From NCBI RefSeq assembly GCF_020447105.2, contig NZ_CP096184.1, positions 2,108,001-2,172,000 on the forward strand: DNA of 64,000 nucleotides. Reading direction: 5' to 3'. The notes under the pieces are model-generated. The model worked only from the letters and a program-made list of their open reading frames with translations. It was not told where the DNA came from and made no database searches. Within the stretch, counting starts at the first letter, position 1. The number at the start of each line of letters is the position of its first letter. Below are positions 42,685-50,726 of the stretch, piece after piece. The DNA is from Demequina sp. TMPB413. GTDB lineage: Bacteria > Actinomycetota > Actinomycetes > Actinomycetales > Demequinaceae. Both the position numbers and the translations under genes were made by a program.

Positions 42685-44537
42685 AGCGGCTGGCGGCGTG
42701 GGTGGCAGCTAGTGCGTCGTTCGTCTTCATGCTGATTGCCCTGCCGTGGGATCGACAGTCCTGCCCGCCAGAGTCATGCACGATGTCGACGTCTTACGTC
42801 GGCCTGGGGATGCCCGCACTCATCGCGGCACTGGTTTTTGCGGTTCCCGTCGCGGTCCTCACTGCGATCCTGGTGGGGCTTCTGGGCGTGCGGGATGCCA
42901 ATGAACCCCGCGATGTCGCCGTCATGGCCGCGCTCGGACAAACACGAGCCGCGGCAATGCGCGTCGCTGCAACGACCGGCCTCCGCCACGCAGCAATCGG
43001 GGTCGGAGGGGCCTACCTCCTCACCGGCGCAGCGCACCTGGCGATTCTCGCGACAACCGGTTGGCCGGTGCTCACCACCGAGGTCGAACTGTGGCTTGGA
43101 CGCTTCATCCTCGCCGGGGTGGGCAGTGTGGCGCTGATCCTCGCTCACGTCATCGACGCCACGCGACCGCGCCGGACACCGGTGGAACGACTCCACGAGG
43201 ACGCCGTCGATATCGTCGACTCCCACCGATCGATCACGCGAAACGCGCGCATCATCGGGTGCCTCGGCGGCCTCGCGAGCGGGCTTGTCGTCGGGCTTGC
43301 GATCAGCCACGATGAGCTCGGCGGTGAGGCACCGAGCGCGGTGAAGACGACCGCTGGCGTTGCCGTCACCGTCCTCGCCTTCGCCTGCGTCGGCTTGCTC
43401 CTCGCTGTGGTGATTCCATGGGCGCGGGGCATCGCGCCTCGCGTGTTGCACGCGTCGGCCGCGATTGCGGGGAGGTTCCGTGCGCCCCGCCTTGCTGTCA
43501 TCTTGGACAGTCGCGCACACTCCGCCTCCATCGTCGGCGGCCGCATCGTGAGCGTCCTCGGGGGGATGGCCTTCCTCGTCGGCTTTCTCTCCGCGGGACC
43601 GACGAGCCCCGCGATGTCAGACCTCTTTCTGCAGTCCGTGCACTTTGGCACGACCGGAAGCCCTCACGAGGTGATCGACCAGTATCGCGCCATCGATGGT
43701 GTGACGGTGGTGGTGGGTAAGGCGCAGCCGCCCTCCGACGACTTCGCGCCTGTCCTCGTCAACCCCGGCGACCTCGCGGAGGTTGACGAGACTCTGCGCG
43801 CGCTCTTGCTGCGCTACCCACGGGCCGTCATCGGCGGTTGCGGGTCATCCCTTGAGAGCAGCGGCTTTGCCGGGTTCGTCCCCAGCGGCATCGTGCCATT
43901 GGAACGTGGGTGCGTGTCGTTGGTCAACGACTCCGCCGCTAGCGTCGGCACGGGTTCCTATGCGCTCCTGCTGTATGCGGAAGAGGGTGCCGACCGCTCA
44001 AAAGTGCAGACGATACTCAACGGCATATCGCCGCAAGGCACGGGAGTCACCTACTCCGGTTACTCCACGATGGGAGCGTCGAGCACGACCATGCTCGGCA
44101 CTCTCGTTGAAGTGGGATTGGTGGTGATCCTGGTCGTCGTCCCGATGGTGGCCCTCAGCGTCGGCGTGGCACGCAGGAGGCGTCGGGACGACGCCACACT
44201 CGCGGCGCTCGGGGCAGCACCTCGCACTCTGCGCACGGCCGTGGTGGTGGAATCGACAGCGATCGCGGCCTTCTCCGTGGCGACGGGCCTGGCGTGGGGC
44301 GCGCTCGCCCATGCGCTCGTGACGGCGGTCAACTTCGCTCGTCTGTCGCTGGGCGGCGTCATCACGGACTCGTACTTGCGCTGGACCCTGAGCTCCATCG
44401 CCTGGAGCGACATTCTCATGATCGGCGCCGCTGCCGTCCTCGTCTTCGGGGCCACGTCGGCGGTCGCCGCGCTTGCGCTACGGCGCCGCACTCCCGTGGA
44501 GAACCATCGCCCTGTGAGTTCCAGAGTGTTGTCATGA
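42681..44537 (+). CDS. FtsX-like permease, third of array
   Basis: 618 residues starting at GTG 42681 (VKRLAAWVAASASFVFMLIA), overlapping the previous stop. Two FtsX-like halves are marked by DVAVMAALGQTRAAAMRVAA and RDDATLAALGAAPRTLRTAV, with a large extracellular region between, including two Cys (IGGCGSS and ERGCVSL) that could form a disulfide. The normal IKEGAL tail is missing. After RRRTPVENHRP the frame runs seven codons (VSSRVLS) into what looks like the start of a lost fifth permease. Confidence 0.8.
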   Translation: MKRLAAWVAASASFVFMLIALPWDRQSCPPESCTMSTSYVGLGMPALIAALVFAVPVAVLTAILVGLLGVRDANEPRDVAVMAALGQTRAAAMRVAATTGLRHAAIGVGGAYLLTGAAHLAILATTGWPVLTTEVELWLGRFILAGVGSVALILAHVIDATRPRRTPVERLHEDAVDIVDSHRSITRNARIIGCLGGLASGLVVGLAISHDELGGEAPSAVKTTAGVAVTVLAFACVGLLLAVVIPWARGIAPRVLHASAAIAGRFRAPRLAVILDSRAHSASIVGGRIVSVLGGMAFLVGFLSAGPTSPAMSDLFLQSVHFGTTGSPHEVIDQYRAIDGVTVVVGKAQPPSDDFAPVLVNPGDLAEVDETLRALLLRYPRAVIGGCGSSLESSGFAGFVPSGIVPLERGCVSLVNDSAASVGTGSYALLLYAEEGADRSKVQTILNGISPQGTGVTYSGYSTMGASSTTMLGTLVEVGLVVILVVVPMVALSVGVARRRRRDDATLAALGAAPRTLRTAVVVESTAIAAFSVATGLAWGALAHALVTAVNFARLSLGGVITDSYLRWTLSSIAWSDILMIGAAAVLVFGATSAVAALALRRRTPVENHRPVSSRVLS

Positions 44538-44571
44538 TCCTCATGCTTCCGGGCGGCCCGGCGGTCGTGCG

Positions 44572-44676
44572 ATGAGTTGGCTTCTAGTGTTCGGCCCAGT
44601 GCCTGCCGCTTTCATGGCCAGGCGCACACCTGTCGACGAGTGGTGCGAAGCGATCAAGGAGGGGGTCGGGCGATGA
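44572..44676 (+). pseudogene. Relic of a deleted FtsX-like permease (C-terminal end)
   Basis: A 34-codon frame ends FMARRTPVDEWCEAIKEGVG R, closely matching the C-terminus of the first permease (VARRTPVDELRVAIKEGAL). It contains AAGGAGGG and its TGA overlaps the ATG of the next permease by 4 bp. Just upstream, GTGAGTTCCAGAGTG (44514-44528) resembles the start of the first permease (GTGAGTTCGCGGGTG). The simplest explanation is an internal deletion that removed almost a whole permease gene but kept its translational coupling end. Confidence 0.7.
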
Positions 44677-46652
44677 TCTGGCAACTTGTCCGGGAGCAAC
44701 TGCGTTCCCAACGACGCGCGGCGGGCGCGCTCTTCGTGCTTGTGGCACTCACTGTCGGGCTGTCCGCGGGCGCCGGCATCGCATCCGCGACCGCCCAAGC
44801 GGATACGACAGCCGTCAACCAGGACGGCTCGTGGCCCACGGGTACCGCCGGCGCCTGGATTCCGGTATGGGTACCCGAACCAGGCGTCGACACCCTCTCC
44901 ACATCCCTTCCCTTCAAGCCCCTTACTCTGAGCGAGTACGCCGAGATGCTGGCCGCTATTCGGGCAGTAGACCCTCACGCCGTGGTGCACTTCGCCGTGG
45001 GGGCCCGCACGCAAGCAGAGGACGCTGCGCCCACGATCGCAGTCGCGCGCGACGGGGACTTCGCCAAGGACTTCTTTGTCGAGGGCAGCGCGCCCATAGT
45101 GGGCGAGGTGGCACTCTCGGTTCCCCGAGCGCGCGAACTTGGGCTGAGCATCGGCGATGCCCTGCCGGTCTACGACGACGCCGGTGGCACCGCGCTCACC
45201 CTGGTGGTGTCGGGGCTCACTCGTACGGACCAGGGCCGGTGGTCCGACGTTCCGATCGTCTCCGTCGAGGATGGGCTGCGTCTCGCGTCGGTGTCACCAA
45301 CTTTTTCCTACACCACCGCCTCCGGCGACCCCGCGACAGTGGTCGACTTCACGGTCGTGTGGGATGGCGACGTGCCGGCTGGTGTGGCCAAGACCCTCGC
45401 CAAGGCTTCTGGGGACGACTCGTTACTCTTCTCCGACGCCGGGCCCCGTGCCGCTACTCTCATGCTGACTAACAGCTCCCCGTGGCTGCTCCTCGCAGCC
45501 GCGGTCACGGCTGTGATCGCCATCGGCGCAGCCGTCGCCTCGGGCAAGGACCAAGGCAGGCAGCGAGCCAGCTGGGTGGGAACCGCCAAGGCGCTCGGGG
45601 CCGCCCGGCGCGACGTGGTTGGCGCGACACTCCTCGAGGCCGTTGGGGTCGGTCTGCTCGCGTGGCTCGCCGCCATCGCAGTCGCATGGGGCGTCAATGT
45701 TGCGGCTCTGTGGCCGCGCCGCGCCGACGCCGCTTGGATCCTGGAGCGCACCGCGCCGTCAGTTCCTTGGTGGGTGGTGCTCGGGTCTGCGCTGCTCGCC
45801 GTCGTGCTCGCTCTCATCATGGCTGCCGTGCCGGCACTGTGGGCCGCACGCGTCCCGCCACGCGAGGCACTCGTACCGAACCTCACGATCGAACGCGCAG
45901 TCCCCGGACACGCGCGCCGCCTGGCCGTCTACGTTCTTGTCGCTGCGGCGGGCGTGCTCGCAATCGGGTTCGTCCAGGCGCCAGTCGGGTGGACACTCCT
46001 CTTCACTGTGACGACTGTGGGGGCGCTCGGGGCTGCCGTCGAGACGGCGCGGCTCGTGACGCCGCTGCTTTCTCAACGACTCGTCGCAGCACGCGCACCG
46101 TGGGCGATTGCCGCAGGAGACGCGATGGGCGCACGGCCCGGCGCGGCAACGTTCCCCTTTGCTTCGACCGCCGCGGTGTTCGCGGTGACCACGGGTTGGC
46201 TGACGTGGCAGGCAGGCGAAGGCATGACCGGCTCCTTGTGGAAGGACTGGAACGCGCGGGCGCTGGCGGGCGTCGCCGTGTTGGCACTGCTCGCGCTGAT
46301 CATCGCCGTCGCGGTGTGGATCGGTGGTGGCCGATCGCGCGTCGACGCCTCAGTCCAGGGCGCATTGGGCTTAGGCCACAACGCCCGCATCATCGCATCG
46401 TTGGCGCGGCTTGGCGCGCCCGTGCTTGCGGGTGGCGTGGTTGGGGCAATTGCCGCGGTGGCGGGAGTCGCACTGCTAGGCGCGGCTGCGTCGTGGGGCG
46501 CGTTGATATGGCCGCCGCAGACCACCTCGTGGCGCATGGTGGCGACCACCGGCACCTCCATTCTGGCGATGATCCCGGGCCTGATCGTTGCCGCCGGAAC
46601 CGCAGGCCTCGCGTCGTCACGCACCGCCGATGTGCGCGTGCCCCGCTCTTAG
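44673..46652 (+). CDS. FtsX-like permease, fourth of array
   Basis: 659 residues from ATG 44673, with AAGGAGGG upstream inside the relic. It opens MIWQLVREQLRSQRRAAGAL and has a first helix typical of MacB/FtsX proteins, then an extracellular domain (about residues 45-265) and several helices with SWVGTAKALGAARRDVVGAT and LGHNARIIASLARLGAPVLA loops. The C-terminus (SSRTADVRVPRS) lacks the IKEGAL tail, as expected for the last gene of the operon. Codon use and GC content match the neighbours. Confidence 0.82.
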   Translation: MIWQLVREQLRSQRRAAGALFVLVALTVGLSAGAGIASATAQADTTAVNQDGSWPTGTAGAWIPVWVPEPGVDTLSTSLPFKPLTLSEYAEMLAAIRAVDPHAVVHFAVGARTQAEDAAPTIAVARDGDFAKDFFVEGSAPIVGEVALSVPRARELGLSIGDALPVYDDAGGTALTLVVSGLTRTDQGRWSDVPIVSVEDGLRLASVSPTFSYTTASGDPATVVDFTVVWDGDVPAGVAKTLAKASGDDSLLFSDAGPRAATLMLTNSSPWLLLAAAVTAVIAIGAAVASGKDQGRQRASWVGTAKALGAARRDVVGATLLEAVGVGLLAWLAAIAVAWGVNVAALWPRRADAAWILERTAPSVPWWVVLGSALLAVVLALIMAAVPALWAARVPPREALVPNLTIERAVPGHARRLAVYVLVAAAGVLAIGFVQAPVGWTLLFTVTTVGALGAAVETARLVTPLLSQRLVAARAPWAIAAGDAMGARPGAATFPFASTAAVFAVTTGWLTWQAGEGMTGSLWKDWNARALAGVAVLALLALIIAVAVWIGGGRSRVDASVQGALGLGHNARIIASLARLGAPVLAGGVVGAIAAVAGVALLGAAASWGALIWPPQTTSWRMVATTGTSILAMIPGLIVAAGTAGLASSRTADVRVPRS

Positions 46653-46686
46653 TCAGGGCGTAGGCGCCCGCAACCAGCGGCATCGC

Positions 46687-46770
46687 GTCAAGAACTCACT
46701 ACGCCACGCGCACGGGGCCAATTCGTCCGCCGCAGGGGTGCACAGACGGTCATCGCGGTAGTGAGTTCTT
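46687..46770. repeat. Intergenic inverted repeat element, family A copy 3
   Basis: Left arm GTCAAGAACTCACTAC (46687-46702) and right arm GTAGTGAGTTCTT (46758-46770) pair perfectly over 13 bp; total 84 bp. It lies 35 bp after the last permease stop, with element B3 64 bp further on. The two fill most of the 334-bp gap. Confidence 0.78.
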
Positions 46771-46834
46771 CACACTCCGAAACGAATTGGGTCGCGCCGA
46801 TGGCGCTGCGCCGTCGAGTGAGGAGCGGCCAGAC

Positions 46835-46922
46835 CGTCGCGGGAGCACCACAAATCCACGGGTGCGGCCGAACCCGCACGGCACGCGCGCGCCGAGCGTC
46901 CATATGTGGTGCTGGCGCGACG
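46835..46922. repeat. Intergenic inverted repeat element, family B copy 3
   Basis: CGTCGCGGGAGCACCACAAA (from 46835) and ATATGTGGTGCTGGCGCGAC (to 46921) pair with few mismatches; total 88 bp. Arms match B1 and B2 some 10 kb away, but the centre differs. Confidence 0.78.
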
Positions 46923-46986
46923 GGCCGCGTAGACAGGTCCTGCCTCCCCCCGGGTAGTCTCGCTTCACCCCACCGTGAGGAGCCCC

Positions 46987-47475
46987 ATGTCAGAGCAAGA
47001 CCGCGAGATCCTCGCCTGGCAGGGCTTCGGCGATGCCTCCCGCGACCTCGCCCAGGCGGTCGCGGACTCGGGTTTCCAGCCCGACGTCGTAGTGGCCATC
47101 GCCCGCGGCGGTCTCCCCGTCGGCGGCGCGCTTGCCTACGCGCTCGGCACCAAGGGCGTCGGCACCATGAACGTCGAGTTCTACACGGACATCGACGAGC
47201 GCCTGCCAGCGCCCATCATCCTGCCGCCGCTGCTCGATACCGAGTACATGCAGGGCCTCAAGGTATTGATCGCCGACGACGTGGCCGACACGGGCGAAAC
47301 CCTCGCCTTGGTCAAGACGCTCATGGAGCAACACGCTGGCGAGGTACGCACCGTCACCCTGTATGCGAAGGCGCGCTCGGTCATCGAGCCCGACTACGTC
47401 TGGAAGCGCACCGACAAGTGGATCACCTTCCCCTGGTCAGCCCTGCCTCCCGTCACCGCTTCGAAAACTTTCTAG
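46987..47475 (+). CDS. Phosphoribosyltransferase-domain protein
   Basis: 162 residues. A type I PRTase fold has the PRPP-binding motif LIADDVADTGETLALVKTLM and an N-terminal strand VVVAIARGGLPVGGALAYAL. Close in shape to xanthine/hypoxanthine-type or archaeal-like small PRTases; the hood is too short to assign a base. ATG 46987 with GAGGAG upstream is preferred over GTG 46975. The rhodanese gene follows after 56 bp on the same strand. Confidence 0.85.
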   Translation: MSEQDREILAWQGFGDASRDLAQAVADSGFQPDVVVAIARGGLPVGGALAYALGTKGVGTMNVEFYTDIDERLPAPIILPPLLDTEYMQGLKVLIADDVADTGETLALVKTLMEQHAGEVRTVTLYAKARSVIEPDYVWKRTDKWITFPWSALPPVTASKTF

Positions 47476-47531
47476 CCCCAGGGAGCCCGTCTCCCTAGAC
47501 TGTGTTCGACACTCAACGTGGAGGAGGGCTC

Positions 47532-47954
47532 ATGGCCGAGTACGAGGGCGACATCACGCCCCAGCAGGCTTGGGAGATGTTGCTAGACAACCCCGCAGCG
47601 GTATTGGTGGATGTGCGCACCGAAGCCGAGTGGCGGTTTGTTGGCGTACCGGACACCTCCGAGACGGGCAGGGAGCCCCTCTTTGTCGAGTGGATCAATT
47701 ACCCGGGAGGGGCGCCCAACCACGGCTTCCTCGAGGAGCTCGCCGACGCTGGGATCGTCCCAGATACCGGCGCTCCCCTTCTTTTCTTGTGCCGTTCTGG
47801 CCAGCGCAGCATGGGGGCGGCTGCGGCCGCGACTGCGGCGGGCATGGGTCCTGCGTACAACATCCTGGATGGCTTCGAGGGCGGTCCCGACGTCGATGGT
47901 CACCGCGGCGTGCAGGGTTGGAAGGCCGCCGGTCTCCCGTGGCGTCAGGGCTGA
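47532..47954 (+). CDS. Rhodanese-like domain protein
   Basis: 140 residues, one rhodanese domain. The N-terminal PQQAWEMLLDNPAAVLVDVR and the catalytic loop LLFLCRSGQRSMGAA with an intact Cys indicate a sulfurtransferase. GGAGGAGG precedes ATG 47532. The sulfur acceptor is not indicated by context. The 238 bp that follow hold the LacI-gene promoter and operators. Confidence 0.88.
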   Translation: MAEYEGDITPQQAWEMLLDNPAAVLVDVRTEAEWRFVGVPDTSETGREPLFVEWINYPGGAPNHGFLEELADAGIVPDTGAPLLFLCRSGQRSMGAAAAATAAGMGPAYNILDGFEGGPDVDGHRGVQGWKAAGLPWRQG

Positions 47955-48055
47955 CAACAGCCCTCGCTGTGTCAGCGACCTCCCGCCCCGGCCGCGTACC
48001 AGGGCCTTCGCCTTGCCGCATCTGCGCCACGAGCCCCGCACCGCTCGAACCGGTT

Positions 48056-48069
48056 TGATAACGATTCTG
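48056..48069. promoter_or_regulatory. Possible LacI-type site TGATAACGATTCTG
   Basis: It fits the nnnnAnCGnTnnnn frame of LacI operators and shares GATAACG with the site at 30406. It lies 54 bp upstream of the LacI-gene -35 box. It is a weaker match than the CGAAGCGCTTCG palindromes, so it may serve another repressor. Confidence 0.35.
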
Positions 48070-48109
48070 CAACCCTGTTGCTTTCCGCCGCGCGACCGTC
48101 CTATTGTCA

Positions 48110-48140
48110 TTGACAAGCGATATCGAAGCGCTTCGACGAT
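48110..48140 (+). promoter_or_regulatory. Promoter and operator 1 of the LacI (xylosidase-locus) gene
   Basis: TTGACA (48110-48115) is followed by GACGAT (48135-48140) at 19-bp spacing. A perfect 14-bp palindrome TCGAAGCGCTTCGA (48123-48136) occupies the space between the two boxes. The identical palindrome recurs before the binding-protein gene, implying autoregulation by the encoded LacI protein. Confidence 0.7.
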
Positions 48141-48192
48141 TTCGGCGAACTGCCGGCTCACGAGCGCTCCACTATGACGATGAGGTCAGGAC

Positions 48193-49221
48193 ATGGCAAC
48201 GATCGACGACGTCGCCCGCGAGGCGGGCGTAGCGATCTCGACGGTGTCCTATGCCCTTTCCGGCAAGCGCAAGGTCAGCGCCGATACTCGCGCCAGGATC
48301 GAGGCAGCCTGCCTGGCTCTCGACTACGCACCACGAGCGTCGGCAAGGGCCTTGGCCGCCAACCGCTCTGAAGTCATCGCCGTCACGGCGCCGCTGCACC
48401 CCGACACTGATCCCTCCGCTCACATGGCCTTCGCCATGGAGGTCACCATCGCGGCGCGCACCCACGACTACGACACTCTGCTGCTCGTCCACGACGATGC
48501 CCAGCAAGGCATGCGTCGATCCGCCGCGACCGCTCTCGCCGACGGCATCATCGTGCTCGACGTCGCCGCCCACGACGAACGCGCCACGCTGGCCCGCAAG
48601 CTCAGCTGTCCCGTCGTCTTCATCGGCGTGCCCGAGGACACCGAGGGCCTGGTGTGCGTGGACCTCGACTTCGAAGCCGCGATCAGGACCTCGATCGACA
48701 CTCTCATCGAGGCGGGACACCGCAGCATCGGCCTGGTCAGCCAGCACCGCGAGACGCTAGAGCGGGAATCCAACTACCCCCTGCGCGTCGTCCATGAGTT
48801 TGAGCGCTACGCGCAGGCCTGCGGCATTGAGTACGCCGTTGCGTACCCAGAGACCGACGACGCCGCCCCGGTGCTCGACGATCTGTTCGCCGCGGCACCA
48901 GGCATGACCGGCATCGTGCTCAGCACGGCCAACGCGGTCGCCCAGTCCCTTCAGGCAGCCCTGGCCGCTCGCGCCTTGAGCGTGCCAAAGGACGTCTCGG
49001 TCATCGCGGCGGGAATGACCCCCGTCATGGCGCGCACGCCGCTTCCCTACGACACGCTTCCGTTGGACCCCCGGCTCACCTGCCCCGTTGCCGTCGACAT
49101 CCTTGTCGACCTCCTCGAGGGGAAGGCGCCATCTCAGGGCGTCACCCTCGTCACCCCGATCTATCAATCCCAAGGCTCGGTCGCACCTGCGCCCGCTGCC
49201 GCATCCCTGCAGGCCAGATGA
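48193..49221 (+). CDS. LacI family repressor of the xyloside operon
   Basis: 342 residues. The helix-turn-helix MATIDDVAREAGVAISTVSY ALSGKRKVSADTR is followed by a ligand-binding domain (DGIIVLDVAAHDERATLARK, RSIGLVSQHRETLERESN, VSVIAAGMTPVMART). It is encoded directly upstream of the sugar importer and alpha-xylosidase genes, with the same perfect palindrome in front of both its own gene and the binding-protein gene. The inducer is probably a xyloglucan-derived oligosaccharide such as isoprimeverose, inferred from the GH31 enzyme. Confidence 0.88.
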   Translation: MATIDDVAREAGVAISTVSYALSGKRKVSADTRARIEAACLALDYAPRASARALAANRSEVIAVTAPLHPDTDPSAHMAFAMEVTIAARTHDYDTLLLVHDDAQQGMRRSAATALADGIIVLDVAAHDERATLARKLSCPVVFIGVPEDTEGLVCVDLDFEAAIRTSIDTLIEAGHRSIGLVSQHRETLERESNYPLRVVHEFERYAQACGIEYAVAYPETDDAAPVLDDLFAAAPGMTGIVLSTANAVAQSLQAALAARALSVPKDVSVIAAGMTPVMARTPLPYDTLPLDPRLTCPVAVDILVDLLEGKAPSQGVTLVTPIYQSQGSVAPAPAAASLQAR

Positions 49222-49260
49222 TGCTCCACCCACAGCATCGTCGTAGAATCGTCGGCTTCG

Positions 49261-49274
49261 TCGAAGCGCTTCGA
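49261..49274. promoter_or_regulatory. Operator 2 of the xyloside operon
   Basis: TCGAAGCGCTTCGA, a perfect 14-bp palindrome identical to operator 1, lies 57 bp before the binding-protein ATG. A TAGAAT hexamer (49244-49249), 11 bp upstream of it, could be the -10 box, which would place the operator at the transcription start. Confidence 0.72.
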
Positions 49275-49331
49275 TTGATGTCGCCTGCGAACCCCACGGC
49301 CCTCGGGCCACTACAAGGAGGTAGGAATCCC

Positions 49332-50657
49332 ATGAAGTACAGGAACCGCACCATGGGGGCGCTCGTCGCCGTCGGTGCACTGACACTCGCGGCATGCTCG
49401 TCCGGCGACTCGGACGACACAACCGCACCCACGGGGGCAGGCGGCGAAGCCGACTTCTCCGGCGAGACGCTCAAGGTCATGCACTACGAGGGCGACGAGT
49501 CGGCCATGGGCAAGGCCTGGAACCTCGCGATCGAGATGTTCGAGGAGCAGACCGGCGCGACCGTCGACCTGCAGACCACCGCATTCGAGGACCTCAACGC
49601 CTCGGCAGAGCAGCTCTTCGACTCCTCAGACGCACCAGACGTGTCCGAGTACAACAAGGGCAACGGCACCGCTGGCCAGCTTGCGGCCATCGGCGTGATC
49701 CAAAACCTGGACGACGCCTACGCCAAGTACGGCTGGGCCGACAAATTGGGCGCTGGCGTCGACACGATCGCCAAGTACAACGAAGACGGCGTCATGGGAT
49801 CGGGAAGCTTCTACGGCGTCCCCAACTACGGCGAGTTTGTCTTCATGTACTACAACACCGAGATGTTCGAGGAGTACGGCATCGAGGTGCCCACCTCCCA
49901 GGAAGACCTCGAGGCAGCCATGCAGACCTTCGTTGACAACGGCATCACGCCGCTGACGACGTCGGCTCAGGAATACCCCATGGGGCAGCTCTGGTACCAA
50001 CTTGCGCTGAGCCAGGCAGACCGCGACTTCGTGAACGCTTACCAGCTGTACACGGAGGAAGTGAACTGGCAGGGCGAGGAGATCTCCTACGCCACCGAAA
50101 CCCTCAGCGACTGGGTCAGCAACGGCTACATCAGCAGCGAGGTCTCCGGCCTCACCGCCGAGGACGCAGGCCTGCAGTTCATCAACGGCGAGGTCCCGAT
50201 GTTCTACTCGGGTTCGTGGTGGTACGGACGCATGCTGTCCGACGTCACCGACTTCACCGTGGGCATCACCAACTGGCCTGGCACCACCCTCACGCCCGGT
50301 TCAGGTGGCAACATCTGGGTCATCCCCGTCGAGTCGAAGCAGCCTGAACTTGCGGAGATCTTCATCGACATCACGATGAGCCCCGAAGTCCAGGCACTGC
50401 TGGGCGAGTCAGGCGGACTGCCGGTCGCGGCCAACACCGAGGACGTTCAAGACCCCGACGCTCAGGCACTCATCGGCCTGTTCAACGAGGTCAACGACCG
50501 CGACGGCCTGTCCTTCTACCCCGACTGGCCGACCCCCAGCTTCTACGGCGACCTCAACGGCGTGATGCAGGGCCTGGTCAACGGCACCTTCACTCCCGAG
50601 CAGGCGCAGTCTGAGCTCGAGAACTACTACGAGAGCTACGTCTCGACGGTTCGATAG
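49332..50657 (+). CDS. Sugar-binding lipoprotein of the xyloside importer
   Basis: 441 residues with lipobox LAAC (Cys22), a short Asp/Thr/Gly linker and a type 1 sugar-binding fold (SBP_bac_1): EDLNASAEQLFDSSDAPDVS, SFYGVPNYGEFVFMYYNTEM, VPMFYSGSWWYGRMLSDVTD, TLTPGSGGNIWVIPVES. GGAGGT lies before ATG 49332. It is first of four co-oriented genes (binding protein, two permeases, GH31) and is followed by a strong stem-loop. It delivers an oligosaccharide, probably xylose-capped, to the permeases. Confidence 0.9.
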   Translation: MKYRNRTMGALVAVGALTLAACSSGDSDDTTAPTGAGGEADFSGETLKVMHYEGDESAMGKAWNLAIEMFEEQTGATVDLQTTAFEDLNASAEQLFDSSDAPDVSEYNKGNGTAGQLAAIGVIQNLDDAYAKYGWADKLGAGVDTIAKYNEDGVMGSGSFYGVPNYGEFVFMYYNTEMFEEYGIEVPTSQEDLEAAMQTFVDNGITPLTTSAQEYPMGQLWYQLALSQADRDFVNAYQLYTEEVNWQGEEISYATETLSDWVSNGYISSEVSGLTAEDAGLQFINGEVPMFYSGSWWYGRMLSDVTDFTVGITNWPGTTLTPGSGGNIWVIPVESKQPELAEIFIDITMSPEVQALLGESGGLPVAANTEDVQDPDAQALIGLFNEVNDRDGLSFYPDWPTPSFYGDLNGVMQGLVNGTFTPEQAQSELENYYESYVSTVR

Positions 50658-50676
50658 TCACACCATCCCTTCAGGT

Positions 50677-50710
50677 GCGGGGGTCCTGGTCTCACCACCA
50701 GGGCCCCCGC
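50677..50710 (+). terminator. Intercistronic stem-loop after the xyloside binding-protein gene
   Basis: GCGGGGGTCCTGGT (50677-50690) and ACCAGGGCCCCCGC (50697-50710) pair over 14 bp with one G-U, 6-nt loop. It is positioned between binding protein and permease, as in the chvE and AglE-like operons. Confidence 0.7.
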
Positions 50711-50726
50711 CGGAGACGGACCCCTC

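Noticed and set aside
17547-46922. Inverted elements as MITEs or integron attC sites
   Set aside because: MITEs would share their interior and show target duplications, which are not seen. attC sites need GTTRRRY-type ends, which the arms lack, and there is no integrase gene.
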